Positions 33,674-43,589 of a stretch of DNA of 64,000 nucleotides are shown here, piece after piece. The translations under genes and the position numbers were made by a program. The notes beneath the pieces are model-generated. The model did not search any database and was not told the origin of the DNA. It worked only from the letters and a program-made list of their open reading frames with translations. The stretch lies in assembly GCA_026075535.2 (NCBI GenBank), contig AP026544.2:9982001-10046000 (forward strand), read 5' to 3'. The DNA comes from Tricholoma matsutake. Its lineage: Eukaryota > Basidiomycota > Agaricomycetes > Agaricales > Tricholomataceae. The number at the start of each line of letters is the position of its first letter. Within the stretch, counting starts at the first letter, position 1.

Positions 33674-34963
33674 TCAGAATAGGCAATCTGCTACTTTGTT
33701 GAGATCGCCTTTGATGTAAGTGATGTTGAAATTGAATTGAGACATGTAGTCTATCCATCGTCGTTGATGATGGGACATGTCTGACTGCATCTTGAAGAAC
33801 TCGAGGGCTTTATGATCTGTAATTACATGGATCTTATACCCAACAAGCTTATCCTCCCAACGTTGGAGTGATTCGAGGATTGCCAGGGTTTCTAATTCAT
33901 GGACAGTGTAATTCTGCTGCACTGTCATGAATTTCTTTGACATGAATCCTGCAGGCCAACATTGTTGCCATGTCGGTCCTTGTCCATATGTTGCCCCAAC
34001 ACCAGTTTTCAATGCATCACATATGAGCCATATCGGTTCAGCCGATTTGGGGTCTATGGGAGGTATAATTGGTGTTTTCTGGCAGATACACTTAATCATG
34101 TCAAAGCACTGTTGATGGAGTGGACGCCAGTGGAATGGCGCGCCATTCTGCATCATGGCCATGAGCGGTCCAGTGTAGGTGGTGATATTGGGCAAGAAGT
34201 TTGCCACATAGTTAACCAGGCCTATGAACTGTTGAATGTCATTGTAATCATGGGGGGTTCTCCAGTCTACAATGTGGGCTAGTTTGCCTGTATCAGGGTG
34301 GATCCCCTTGTCATCAATGATGTGACCCAGGCAATCTACACTCTTGGAGTAAAGATCACACTTGGACCACTTGAGGTATAGGGTGTTGGACCTTAGATGG
34401 TCAAACACCTCCTTCAAATGACGCTTGTGTTCTTCGGTTGAATTTGAGAACACAAATATATCATCAAGGTAGACATGCATGTAACGCCCAAGGATGTCGT
34501 GAAATATTGATGTCATGAGTCATTGGAAGGTGGCTGGTGCATGACAGTCCCCTTGTTGCATGATGTGGCTAACATATGTGCCCGTAATTGTTGCGAATGC
34601 AGTTTTATCCACATCCTCTGCACATATGTGGACTTGGTCGTATGCATCTGAAAGGTCGATTTTTTATCGTATCTTTCCTTGTGCTACGTCCTCTCATATC
34701 ACTTCCTGGTCTGGTAAGGGTGTTACATCCTTCACCGTGTTTTCATTACATTGGTGTGCATTGAGAACCATTTGTAGGCGGTTGTCTTTCTTTCTTATGC
34801 ACAACATTGGTGCCGCTTGGGACACCGACTTGGGTTCCCACCACCCAGCATTAGTGTATCTATTCAGTTTCGCATAGAATTCGTCTCTAAGTGAATTCGG
34901 GCATCGTGGTAGGTGATAGTGGTACTGTTTGCTCTCATCGATTAGGTGAATCTTGTGGTTCAC
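33674..34963 (-). pseudogene. gypsy 3 reverse transcriptase and RNase H
   Basis: The frame 34694-34963 has the RT start (AGWWEPKSVSQAAPMLCIRKK, then RLQMVLNAHQCNENT). The frame 33674-34516 has the active site YLDDIFVFSNS (intact D-D), VDCLGHIIDDKGI, then connection and RNase H with CDALKTGVGATYGQ, YTVHELETLAILESLQRW and ITDHKALEFF. The break lies at 34517-34693. Confidence 0.9.
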
Positions 34964-36006
34964 CTCTCGCCAGGGTGGTAGTACCTCTCAAACTCCATCC
35001 ATGATATCGGCATAATCATTGTGCCAATGATCACGTATTGGTTGGGAGGAGGTGGCTCCCAAGTATCCTTCTGCTTGCCTTTGTTGACTGTAGGTTCAGG
35101 TGGACCTTTAGGCACGTTCAGTTTGGAGGTTATGCATTGGGGCTTCTCGAATCTAGCTCATAGTTTTTTGAGGTCCCAGTCTTTCCCAAGTGGTAGTCTC
35201 ATAACCGTCTGAGCTTTCACCTGATCCACGTGTATGCTACTCATGTATCCTGGGTGATGAAAGTCCTCTGGTTCCGAAATCTCATCTTCAGCTGCATTGC
35301 GGTACAAGCCCTGAGTTTGGTGACTCTGGGTTCCCTTGTACTCCCTCATTGTGGCTACAACCTCGTTCCATTCCAGTGGCATACATGGATCGTGTGCCCA
35401 CTCGAATTGGGGCTTGGGTATTGGTCTGTCTCTGAACAGTCTGGAGCTGGTGTATGATGCCTGCTCTTTTCATAGTGGTTCTTCCTCTTCATCATTTGTT
35501 ACCAGGTCCTCGACCTTGGTCTTTGATGATGTGGGTTGATAGTACTGCATGTCAGGGTTAGCGTGCCCTGTTGGCTGGCAGTGTTGTATGTTATGGTCAT
35601 CATACTCTACTTTCTTGCCATTTCTTGAACTGCTTTTTGTCAATGGCGGGTTTCCAATGGTGGCTTTTGTCATTGTTGGCCCCTTTTCATCGGGTTTTTT
35701 TCCTGTTTCCGGCGGTGGGATACTATTCCCCCCTCCTTCAAGGGTATTTTTATACTCTTCCTTGGTTAGGAGGATCACCTGTGATCCTTCGGGCAAGGAT
35801 GGTAATCCTTGCCCTCCCTCTTTGTCTGGGACCTCCTCGACAGTGGGTCGTCGTGGGTGTCCATGTAGTCAATTTTTCTTTTTGTCTGTTGCACGATACT
35901 GATGTAGACACCCATCTGTATCAGCTAACTCGACTTTTGTGGCAGGGATCACTACCCCATTGACTATTACCTGGTTATGCTTGAAATCAAGATGTACTTG
36001 ATTAGC

Positions 36007-36441
36007 TCACATAAACAGTGTACCAATTATCATGTCATAGCAGTCGAAATTCGCAATGTCCATGTAGATGGTGCTATTTACCCCTGGTGCCATGACCAGG
36101 GTTTCCGTACCAAAGTTTACGGTGGAGCAGCTACCCACCGTTCCCAATTGTAATGTGTGCGGGTTTGAGAACGGAAAGACCGTGATCTCAGCCACCTGTG
36201 CAAAAGTGGGCATGATCCCAGTGGTAGTGCTCTCTGAATCCCACAAAGTCCAGGCCTTAAATCCCCCTACAGACACAAATGTTGCTAAACATTCTTTGTC
36301 CTCCTGGGTAATTATTGGATGTGGACAGGCTGTCTTGGACGTCTTCACACGGGCTTTCCTCAACCTAATCTCTCGAGTCACGGTTCCTTCATTTGTTAGT
36401 GTGGCCATCATGTCGCTGCAATGGTCTCCTACGTCGAACAT
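36007..36441 (-). pseudogene. gypsy 3 aspartic protease region
   Basis: LWDSESTTTGIMP resembles a retropepsin active-site loop (D-S/T-G-S) but has Glu in place of Gly. Downstream, YDMIIGTLFM is the matching C-terminal block. It lies between the gag zinc knuckle and RT, as expected. Confidence 0.75.
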
Positions 36442-36629
36442 GGGAGCGATGAACTCGGTTTCAGTCTCTCATTCATAGAAGCTGTTTTGCTCATAGACAT
36501 CCATTTCTACGTACTCCTCATCATCGGCGAGGTTAGCATTGTGGCTGGCATGGGAGTCATGAGCTGATGAGTTGCCATCATCTGCTAGCTCCTCAATGGT
36601 CCTCAGGTTTCTCCATGTGAGCTGCCCGT

Positions 36630-39095
36630 ACTTGGTCTTTCTCGTTTTCCTAGCACTTGTCAGCCCAGTGCCCAAGACCTCCACATCTGAAGCATCTCGA
36701 GGATTTGGCCTGTGGGCCCAGACCTGGGTGCCCTGTATAGGGTGGTTTTGCATTGTTACAAAACCTGTGTTGGTGCGCCATGGGTGCCCCCTTGTTGTGA
36801 TGTTCCTTTGGTTTGACGAACAACCATCAGTTCTCACTGACGTCTTTAGTGTTTTCCCTTGGCCATGGTTTCCATATGAAGGTTGTGCCCACCTTTTTCA
36901 AGGTTGGCTTCAATGGTTCGCATGGTGTTGAGGCCTTCTGAGTGGGATTTGAGTGTGGGGTCATCTTGTTATAGTAATCCAGCATCTTCTTTACTGCCTC
37001 ATGTTTCTTGGCTTCAGCCACAAAGTCATCAATAGTGTTGACTTTGGGTGATAAGCCATCCTTAATCATATGCTTGCATATGTAGGCAGGTATACCACGA
37101 AGGAATGTCTCAATGATTTGGTATGCATCTGGATACACCGCCATGTTTTGGGCATAGTCAACAAGGGTGTCATAGAACCCTTGTATGCCTTTATCCTCAG
37201 TGTAGCAGGCCATGAAGAATGCGGCACGCACATCTTGCATCGTAGAGGGATGTATGAAGTGATCATACAGCCCAATCACGACTTCCTTGAATGACCACAT
37301 TAGTTGGGTCCTTCAAACATGCAATACGTGGCAGTTAAACCACTTCTTTGCTTCATCGTCGAGGAATTGGGGAATGTGTAAGATGTGTTCCCTATCTCAA
37401 TCTGCACCTCCATATTGTTCAGCTTCAAACAATACCACCAGGTTGGCAAGCCAGTTCTCCAAGTCACTAAACTTGGCTCCTCTGATGTACTTGCCAACAG
37501 AGCTCATGTCCGTCTTCCTGGTCTTTGCGCCTGGTGGGATCACCAGTCTCACAGTGAGATGCTGCCGTATGAGTTCATACAGTCTCTCGTGCATCAAGTT
37601 TCTGTGATTCTCAGCAGCTTCATGTACTCTGTGGGTGCTTCCTCGAGGTGGAGCTGGGGGTGGCATTGTAAACCCACGGCTCACTCCTCGATTATTATTG
37701 GGTGGGGGGGAACCATTACCTCCATTACTCGGAGGTCATCCACCACCATTGCCTCTGCCTCCACCACCACCACCACCATTTCCACCTGGTCCTCCTGGAG
37801 GGCCTGGTGGTGGGTTGTTATGCCCATTATGTGGGGGGGTGTGCGAGTTATGCTGTGGCCAGTTAGGCAGCTGAGGGTTATTGCGATGGCTGTTGTTACC
37901 ACCATTGCTACTACTGTCACTTCCATTGGGATCATGTCCTCCACCTGCTTGGCCAGTGAAATAATAAATATGGCCAACAGGCCAGTGTCCTACGAATCGG
38001 ACACCTTGGTCATCGATGCAAGATTGACCAGTTTCGGTGATGGCAGCATCGCGTAGCCATTGAAAGCTGACACAGTCTTCCCATCGATCTAGTAAGGGGA
38101 TACGGTTGGGCAGTGGGTATAGGTTAGCAATTGATACACTATCATCGGGAACCATGCCCTGCCAGCCTGTAGATACTGGGACCATTATTGTAGGTAGAGG
38201 GTTCGTTTCATAAGATGACGACCCCTCAGGCTGTGGTACAATGATGCTCGTGGCAGTTACCCTTTGGGCAGCTGCTCTTCATCTACCAAAATCTTCCGTC
38301 GACTTGTCATATTGGCAAGGCGCATTGATTTGATCGATGGCTTGAGTTAATACTGGATCATTGAGAGGTCTGGCCATATGAGGGTGGCAAGTCTTGCTCT
38401 CATACATTCTCAGACTCAGGTTGTGGGATGGGGATGGCATCCCTAGTTGGATGCCCCTCCACTCTCAATACTGGCATACTGGCTCACGATGTTGTTTTCC
38501 AATCATGGTATGCTCTGGCTAAGGATTTGAGTATGGCCATGTACACTGTGGTGTACTCGTCCTTATCCAGTTCCTGGCCCGATACATTAATGATTGCCTG
38601 AATATTTCTAGCTGCTGTCTGAGATAAGGCTAGTCTATGCCGTGTGCTAGTCACACCGTGTGTCACCCATATACCAGCCTCGATACCTTCTTGTAAGATC
38701 TGCAAGGCATCTTTGAACTCGTCTCCTTCATCATCGGTCAACACAGGGGTCTCGTTCATACTATCTACTGTCTCCCACTCTCAGCTAGGAGATGAATCTG
38801 TCAAGATGTCCGGTGTGGCCATCTGACTGCTATGATTGTCTCATGGATCTGGGGTATGCTTTCCATAAGTAAGGGTTATGATATTGTTAGACGATGCTGA
38901 AGCCCTGGAGGGATGGGGTATAAAATCGGGGGTCGAGGCTCCTAGCACTTGTCTCTCCCTTCCAGTATCAATGTTCGTGAACGCGGGGTTCTTCCCCTTC
39001 GGTGTCACTGGAATGGGTATCTGTGATGCCGACGAAGGGGTCATATCATGTTTGGGTATACAATTCATGGTTTCAATCAAGCGGGTATCACTCAA
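36630..39095 (-). pseudogene. gypsy 3 gag
   Basis: Pieces in order: 38484-38759 (helical N-terminal part), 37681-38185 (Gly/Pro/Asn-rich linker), 37397-37684 (VGKYIRGAKFSDLENWLANLV, start of capsid), 36827-37300 (WSFKEVVIGLYDHFIHPS, retrotransposon_gag core), and a CCHC zinc knuckle C-F-R-C-GGLGH-WADK-C at 36653-36694, directly followed by TAG. Several stops separate the pieces. The region upstream to 39095 may be the N terminus. Confidence 0.8.
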
Positions 39096-39203
39096 GTGGC
39101 CATAATCTTCTGTTGGTGGTGACGTGGCAGTTCATGTCGCCGACTTTGGGGTGGTGGTAGGGTTCGTTACTGAACCCAATCTTCCCGGTGTCCCTAATCT
39201 TGT

Positions 39204-40555
39204 TGATAGGTTGTCTCCTCGGCTCAAAGGCCAATTCACCATTTTGGCCACATTCTAATCACATTGGATAACTCGCACGAGGTCCCAGAAGCAGTGCGAC
39301 CACTCCCGACCAAGTCTACCAAGCGCGATATTGCGTCGAATGTGGTCGAGCATCATCGAACATCATCGAACATCATCACAAGCATCATATCAAACGCGAT
39401 CGAGCATCGTCGAATGCGATCAAACATCGTCAAACATTATCGAACACGATCGAACATCATCGAGCATCGTCGAACGTGATCGAACATCATCAAACATCAT
39501 CGAACATCATTGTGAGCATCGTATCGAACGCAATTGAGCATCGTCAAACGCGATCAAACATCATCGAACATCATCGAACATCATCGCGAGCATTGTTGAA
39601 CATTATCAAACATCATCGAGCATTGTCAAACGCGATCGAACATCATCGAACATCGTCGAACATCATCGTGAGCATCGTATCGAACACGATCGAACATCGT
39701 CGAGCATCGTCAAGCGTCATCGATCGATATCGAGAGACTGCGAGCAACATCAGGTGCCGCATTTGTTATCTATATGGTGGAATAACATGCACCAGGAAGG
39801 ATTCCAACTTGTGCTCAAACTTGCTGATAGTAGGTCAGCCTTGTTCCAAGTCCCTATCACACACAGAACCCGCTGGATGCATTATTGCGAGACTTAGCGC
39901 AGTTTATACACAAAGGACAGTCCCCTTTTAGTTCTATACCCTTTATTACTCTTTCATCATATGATATATATCTTTCTTGTTCGGATTCCAGTCTCCTTTT
40001 TGGCCTTGTGCCTTAACTCATATCTTTTGCCTCATGTTCTACACATGTTCTCTAGCCTTTTTAGGTACTTTCTTTATTTTATATAAAAAGATGTACTAGA
40101 TACAAAGAAAAACAAGAAAGTCGTTGTCTTCCTCCCAGATTACAGTGATTTGAGAGTACAGTTTAGTCTTATTCAGTCTGAAGTTTGGTGTTTTACGCTA
40201 AACTTCCTCGAAATTCCTCACATTACACTATTTTCGCTCTCGCTTCCCTCGATTAGCCTTTTTGTCACTTCTACTACCCATCTAGTCCCCCAATCTTGCA
40301 TCCGAACATATCTGTGCACTTGAAGTTCCTCGAAACCTCTTCGAAAAATATCGCGACATCTCGAAAATCATTGCAACACCTCAAAAATCATCCTTTTAGC
40401 CTCAAACTGCTTCGACAAGCAGTTGTTTTATGACTATTTGATGGTCGGTCTGACAGGTGACGTCTAGAGGGCCTCGCATCCTTCCTCTGACTCGTGTTAT
40501 ACCATCCAAAGCCTTTTTGTGGGTTTTGTTTGGGTTTCCAGGTTGAGTATCATCA
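39204..40555. repeat. Solo LTR, family S, copy 3 (1,352 bp) with minisatellite expansion
   Basis: Same ends as copies 1 and 2; the flanking 4 bp are TTGT and TCGT, one CpG transition apart. It is longer because of a run of about 10-bp repeats (ATCGAACATC-like, about 39337-39720) that is short in the other copies. It inserted in the 5' untranslated region of gypsy 3, leaving 153 bp between it and the 5' LTR. Confidence 0.83.
39337..39720. repeat. Minisatellite of ~10-bp units
   Basis: Degenerate units such as CATCATCGAA, CATCGTCGAA and CGCGATCGAA repeat for nearly 400 bp. Unit variation is mostly C/T and G/A. Confidence 0.8.
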
Positions 40556-40708
40556 TCGTTAATGGGGTATATCCCATTGCTGAAGAGGTCCGTCATGCTT
40601 CTGCCATTGTTGCTCTTCAAGATGGGGTAAAAGAAGTTGATGTGGAGGGAGTGTGGGGATAGATGATAAAGCTGGTAAAGCAAGTATAGCTGGTATAGCT
40701 CAAAAAAA

Positions 40709-40888
40709 TGTAAAGGTTCAGTCCTTTATGCAGTCTTACTCACTACAGACACCCAGAGCTTGACCAAATGGTATCGCTGTAGGTATGGTAGCAGTGTAAG
40801 AAAGTTTTTTTTTGTTACCTAATACTAAACCAGTACCAAATAAGGAATGTACTGGGGGTACAAGTAAGTATAAACAAGTTTCGTTACA
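40709..40888 (-). repeat. 5' LTR of gypsy 3
   Basis: 180 bp, same ends as 27336-27515. It is followed by GAAGT (40889-40893). The internal neighbour on the minus strand is a T-run; no primer-binding site is obvious. Confidence 0.92.
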
Positions 40889-41269
40889 GAAGTGAACAAA
40901 AGGACTGGGGGCAGTGAAGCAAACAAGAATGGTGGGCGGAGGCATGATGACAGGCTGTGGCACCAGCAGGGAGGGGTCAAAATGGTGGTTGACAAGGTGT
41001 GGGAAGGGTTTGATGGCAGGATGATGGTGGTATGATGGGCAGGGGCACTGGGAACAGCACCAACAGGCTGTGGGAAGTGCATGATAAGGGTTTGATGGCA
41101 GGATGATGGTGGCATGATGGGCAGGAGGCTGGTGGCAGCACTCTGGCACTATCCAGAGTGTTCAAGGGAACATTCTCCAAGGTGCTCTCAGCGGGTAAGG
41201 GAACCAAAGATAATCATTACAAATAAGTTGCCTATCATTGATCTCATCATGTCAACTACTATGTTGGGT

Positions 41270-41615
41270 TAGTGTTGCCACAGCTCAGCTGCATTTTTTT
41301 GCTACTTTGGGAAATAAAATAGCTAAAATTCTGAAAATATTTGAGGACCTAGATCACATGATAAGCCAAGGGGTCCTCTGCCAACTCTAAGCGATCCGAC
41401 AACCGGTTCCCACATTATGTAAGTGGCTTAAAATGCAGCTTAGCAAGCCACCATCCAAGCCACTTAAATAACATGGGAACCGGCAGTCAGATCACTTAGA
41501 GTTGGCAGAGGACCCCTCGGCTTATCATGTGATCTAGGTCCTCAAATATTTTCAGAATTTTAGCTATTTTATTTCCCAAAGTAGCAAGAAACATGGCTGA
41601 GCCATGGCAACACTA
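41270..41615. mobile_element. hAT-like foldback MITE (346 bp)
   Basis: Starts TAGTGTTGCCA and ends with its inverted match TGGCAACACTA; the exact 8-bp duplication TGTTGGGT lies at 41262-41269 and 41616-41623. Nearly the whole element is an inverted repeat with arms of about 150 bp (e.g. ATAAAATAGCTAAAATTCTG against its complement), so it could fold into a long hairpin. It has no coding capacity. It inserted in the right TIR of the KDZ element; the left TIR shows the empty site. Confidence 0.92.
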
Positions 41616-41642
41616 TGTTGGGTAAGGTGGGACATATAGGTG

Positions 41643-41902
41643 GGAACTGGTTCAATGCCATTGTTAGATCAAAATATTTGGGTATCCTGTGGCCAAGCTC
41701 ATGTGCATTACACTATCAGAGGAATTATTGATTTTGAGAACGAGCATTTCACAGAACATGTAGTAACAGGTACCAGAATGGTCTGGTTCCACGATGGTAT
41801 GTTCACGGGTCACTCACTTATTTATGAGTCCCAGGAGCCGACCTCCATCATTAGGTATCATGCAGTCATGGCAATCTATAAACACCACCCTACTTACTGA
41901 AA
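41643..41902 (+). pseudogene. TE-associated gene, 3' part of the KDZ target
   Basis: Begins with the GGAACTG duplication and continues the frame of 9712: TGSMPLLDQNIWVSC, then HYTIRGIIDFENEHFTEHVV, RMVWFHDGMFTGHSL and AVMAIYKHHPTY, ending with TGA. The order of blocks matches the basidiomycete hypothetical family described for 9409-9712. No stop lies inside this piece, so its disruption may be mainly due to the insertion. Confidence 0.6.
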
Positions 41903-42931
41903 GAACTCGGACATGCCATGTGTAGCAGCAGCCCTCACAGCGCAAGTCAGCAGAGGTGAACTTCACTCACCATGAATCACACACCTTACATACCATCCAA
42001 AACTCCTGGAATATATGCACTTCCGCTCTTTCAGCTGTCCACTAGCACCCCAGAGTTGCTGGAATCTGTCTATCTGTTCTTTTATCATGAAGAAAATCCT
42101 CAACTTGTCCTCGCGTTGGCCACACGAAGCTTCCTGGCTTTGATAGAATGATAGCGCTCTCGTCATGTTCGCTAGAGACCCCCTCGTGAGACATCGTGAT
42201 CGACGGGTATTACCCAGACACTCTTCTGGATGTTGTTCCGACACCAGGGACAGCATATAGAGTCATTCAATCAGTCATCATCCACGCCTGTACCATATCC
42301 ACAATTGATTGAACCGTCTCTGAACCCTTTCATTTCATAATAGAGCAGTGCAAAAAGGAAAGAAGATATCATACTTAGATGGAACCTTCACCACATTGTA
42401 TTCCTTCCACACGGTTGCCTCGATTTGCGTCTATATGATGCTGTTTGAAGTGATTATATGTTCGTCGAGAAGCAACATGCATGGCAGGGTAGTTCGATTT
42501 CTTTGAGTTAGTGGACATTCGTTCGCGGTCATAAATGATCCACTCCTCCCGTATCAGTTCTTAACAGCGAGGTTGTGTAGTTGGAAATTTGACCAACACG
42601 AGGTCATTCCACTGAAGTGTATTACGAGACGCCAACGTTTGGCAATATAGGAGATCTGACAATCGTCATAATCCTGCGGTAGAAATTTCCGTAAAATTAT
42701 GAGAATGTGCAAATTGACTGTTAAATCTAGTGAACTGTTGCAGCATTCTATCTGTCGGTTCAAGATAAGTTACTATCCAACATCCTGGATGAGAAGTCAG
42801 CTCTCAAATATCTCTTGCAACGAGATGGAAGTGCGCCAACCAGAAGCTCCAGGAGGATGTGAGAGACTAACGTAACTTGGTAAACAATTTTGGTGCAGCA
42901 CATTCCTAAGATGGTGTCAATAAAGATTGGG
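41903..42931. other. Border between repeat nest and host genes; no confident gene
   Basis: Frames of 60-97 codons exist on the minus strand (e.g. 41963-42256) but show no recognisable domain and no splice pattern I can support. No repeat shared with the nest was noticed beyond 41902. Confidence 0.4.
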
Positions 42932-43495
42932 CTAGAGGGGTTGAAGGCGTACATCTACGGAATGCATCATGCTACATATAGAGATAGTAAGTAATTTTCC
43001 CCCCAAGAGAAGTATGAGATACGTACTGGACTGGAATTGTAGATGCACAAAAACGGTCAGGACACAAAAAGATTTGATAGAGTTAAACACGCACATCTGA
43101 GGGCACAACCATGTCAGTAATGAATTGAAGAGCAACGACAGAACTACACGCACAATTCTTCAACGCAATCCTCTCCCTTGAAACCTTGACCAGCATGCAC
43201 CTTCTCCTGACAATGCTCGAAGTGTTTTGTCAGAGCGGCACATTTTGCAGATTGCTTGCACTCCTCCCGGATAATGGGATGAACCTAAAAATCCAGAAGC
43301 CAAAACTCGCCCACTTGACCCAAAAATGACGACGCATCAACTCACGTCTTCTGGCTCCTCTGGCTCTTCTACGGGGGCGGCTTCAGAATCTACCTCCTCT
43401 GCTGCATCTTGCTTGACTTCCTCATGCTTCTCCTCAGAGTCAGCATGAACGACGGGGAAGACAGAAGAGAAAAACGACGAGATGCTTGACCTCAT
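42932..43495 (-). CDS. QCR6: Mitochondrial complex III hinge subunit (QCR6/UQCRH-like)
   Basis: Three exons read on the minus strand: 43495-43346, 43284-43154 and 42971-42932, with GT-AG introns, giving 106 residues. The N terminus MRSSISSFFSSVFPV is followed by a strongly acidic stretch (EEPEEPEDV) and the hinge domain HPIIREECKQSAKCAALTKH, then FEHCQEKVHAG and EDCVEE. The acidic region is known to help cytochrome c1 interact with cytochrome c in the inner mitochondrial membrane. The C-terminal end I read as MMHSVDVRLQPL, lacking the Cys that many relatives have, so the last exon choice is uncertain. An upstream in-frame ATG at 43561 would add 22 residues. It is divergently arranged with the F-box gene. 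Confidence 0.82.
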
Positions 43496-43589
43496 TTTGG
43501 TGGTTGGAAATTTCACGAATGCGGCCGTTTCCGGGTAGCATATGGTATCGTGGGAAAACAAAAACTGTTATACTTATTAAACCATCATC
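43496..43589. promoter_or_regulatory. Shared divergent promoter region
   Basis: Only about 94 bp separate the QCR6 start (minus) from the F-box gene start (plus), so both must be initiated from the same short region or from within each other's leader. No clear TATA box was noticed. Confidence 0.5.

Larger units (their letters stand above)
27336..40888 (-). mobile_element. Ty3/gypsy chromovirus-type LTR retrotransposon 3, with a third ORF and nested solo LTRs
   Basis: 180-bp LTRs at both ends, exact GAAGT target duplications, and on the minus strand gag, protease, RT/RNase H, integrase, chromodomain and then a separate ORF of about 955 codons before the 3' LTR. Two family S solo LTRs (32339-33526, 39204-40555) are nested inside; without them the element is about 11.0 kb, large for a fungal gypsy. 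The LTRs differ at only 4 of 180 positions by my count, three at CpG. All genes carry stops, so it is inactive. Confidence 0.93.
9713..41642 (+). mobile_element. Large KDZ-type DNA transposon, expanded by nested insertions
   Basis: The termini are inverted copies beginning CACCTATATGTCCCACC, flanked by GGAACTG duplications inside a gene whose frame closes when the element is removed. The total span is 31,930 bp. Subtracting nested elements and their target duplications leaves about 9.8 kb. It contains a KDZ (Kyakuja-Dileera-Zisupton) family transposase relic, an IS630-like transposase relic and unrecognised reading frames on both strands. KDZ elements are known as large fungal DNA transposons with cargo genes. 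Orientation is taken from the KDZ transposase. All coding parts are decayed, so the element is dead. That the transposase at 20039 moved this element is inferred from location, not proven. Confidence 0.85.
27275..41642 (-). repeat. Right terminal inverted repeat of the KDZ element (interrupted)
   Basis: Read on the minus strand from 41642 it matches 9713 onward. The arm is interrupted by the MITE (41270-41615) and by gypsy 3 (27336-40888), so its pieces are 41616-41642, about 40894-41269 and about 27275-27335. Similarity fades at TGCACTTT (about 11156 in the left arm). Confidence 0.82.

Noticed and set aside
37635..37874. Proline/glycine-rich plus-strand frame
   Set aside because: It is the antisense of the Gly/Pro/Asn-rich linker of gypsy 3 gag.
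39337..39720. Regular short repeats that might suggest a CRISPR-like array
   Set aside because: Units are about 10 bp, degenerate and contiguous without unique spacers, and the genome is eukaryotic; it is a minisatellite inside an LTR.
41963..42256. 97-codon minus-strand frame next to the repeat border
   Set aside because: No domain, no splice context and competing frames of similar length; not strong enough to call a gene.
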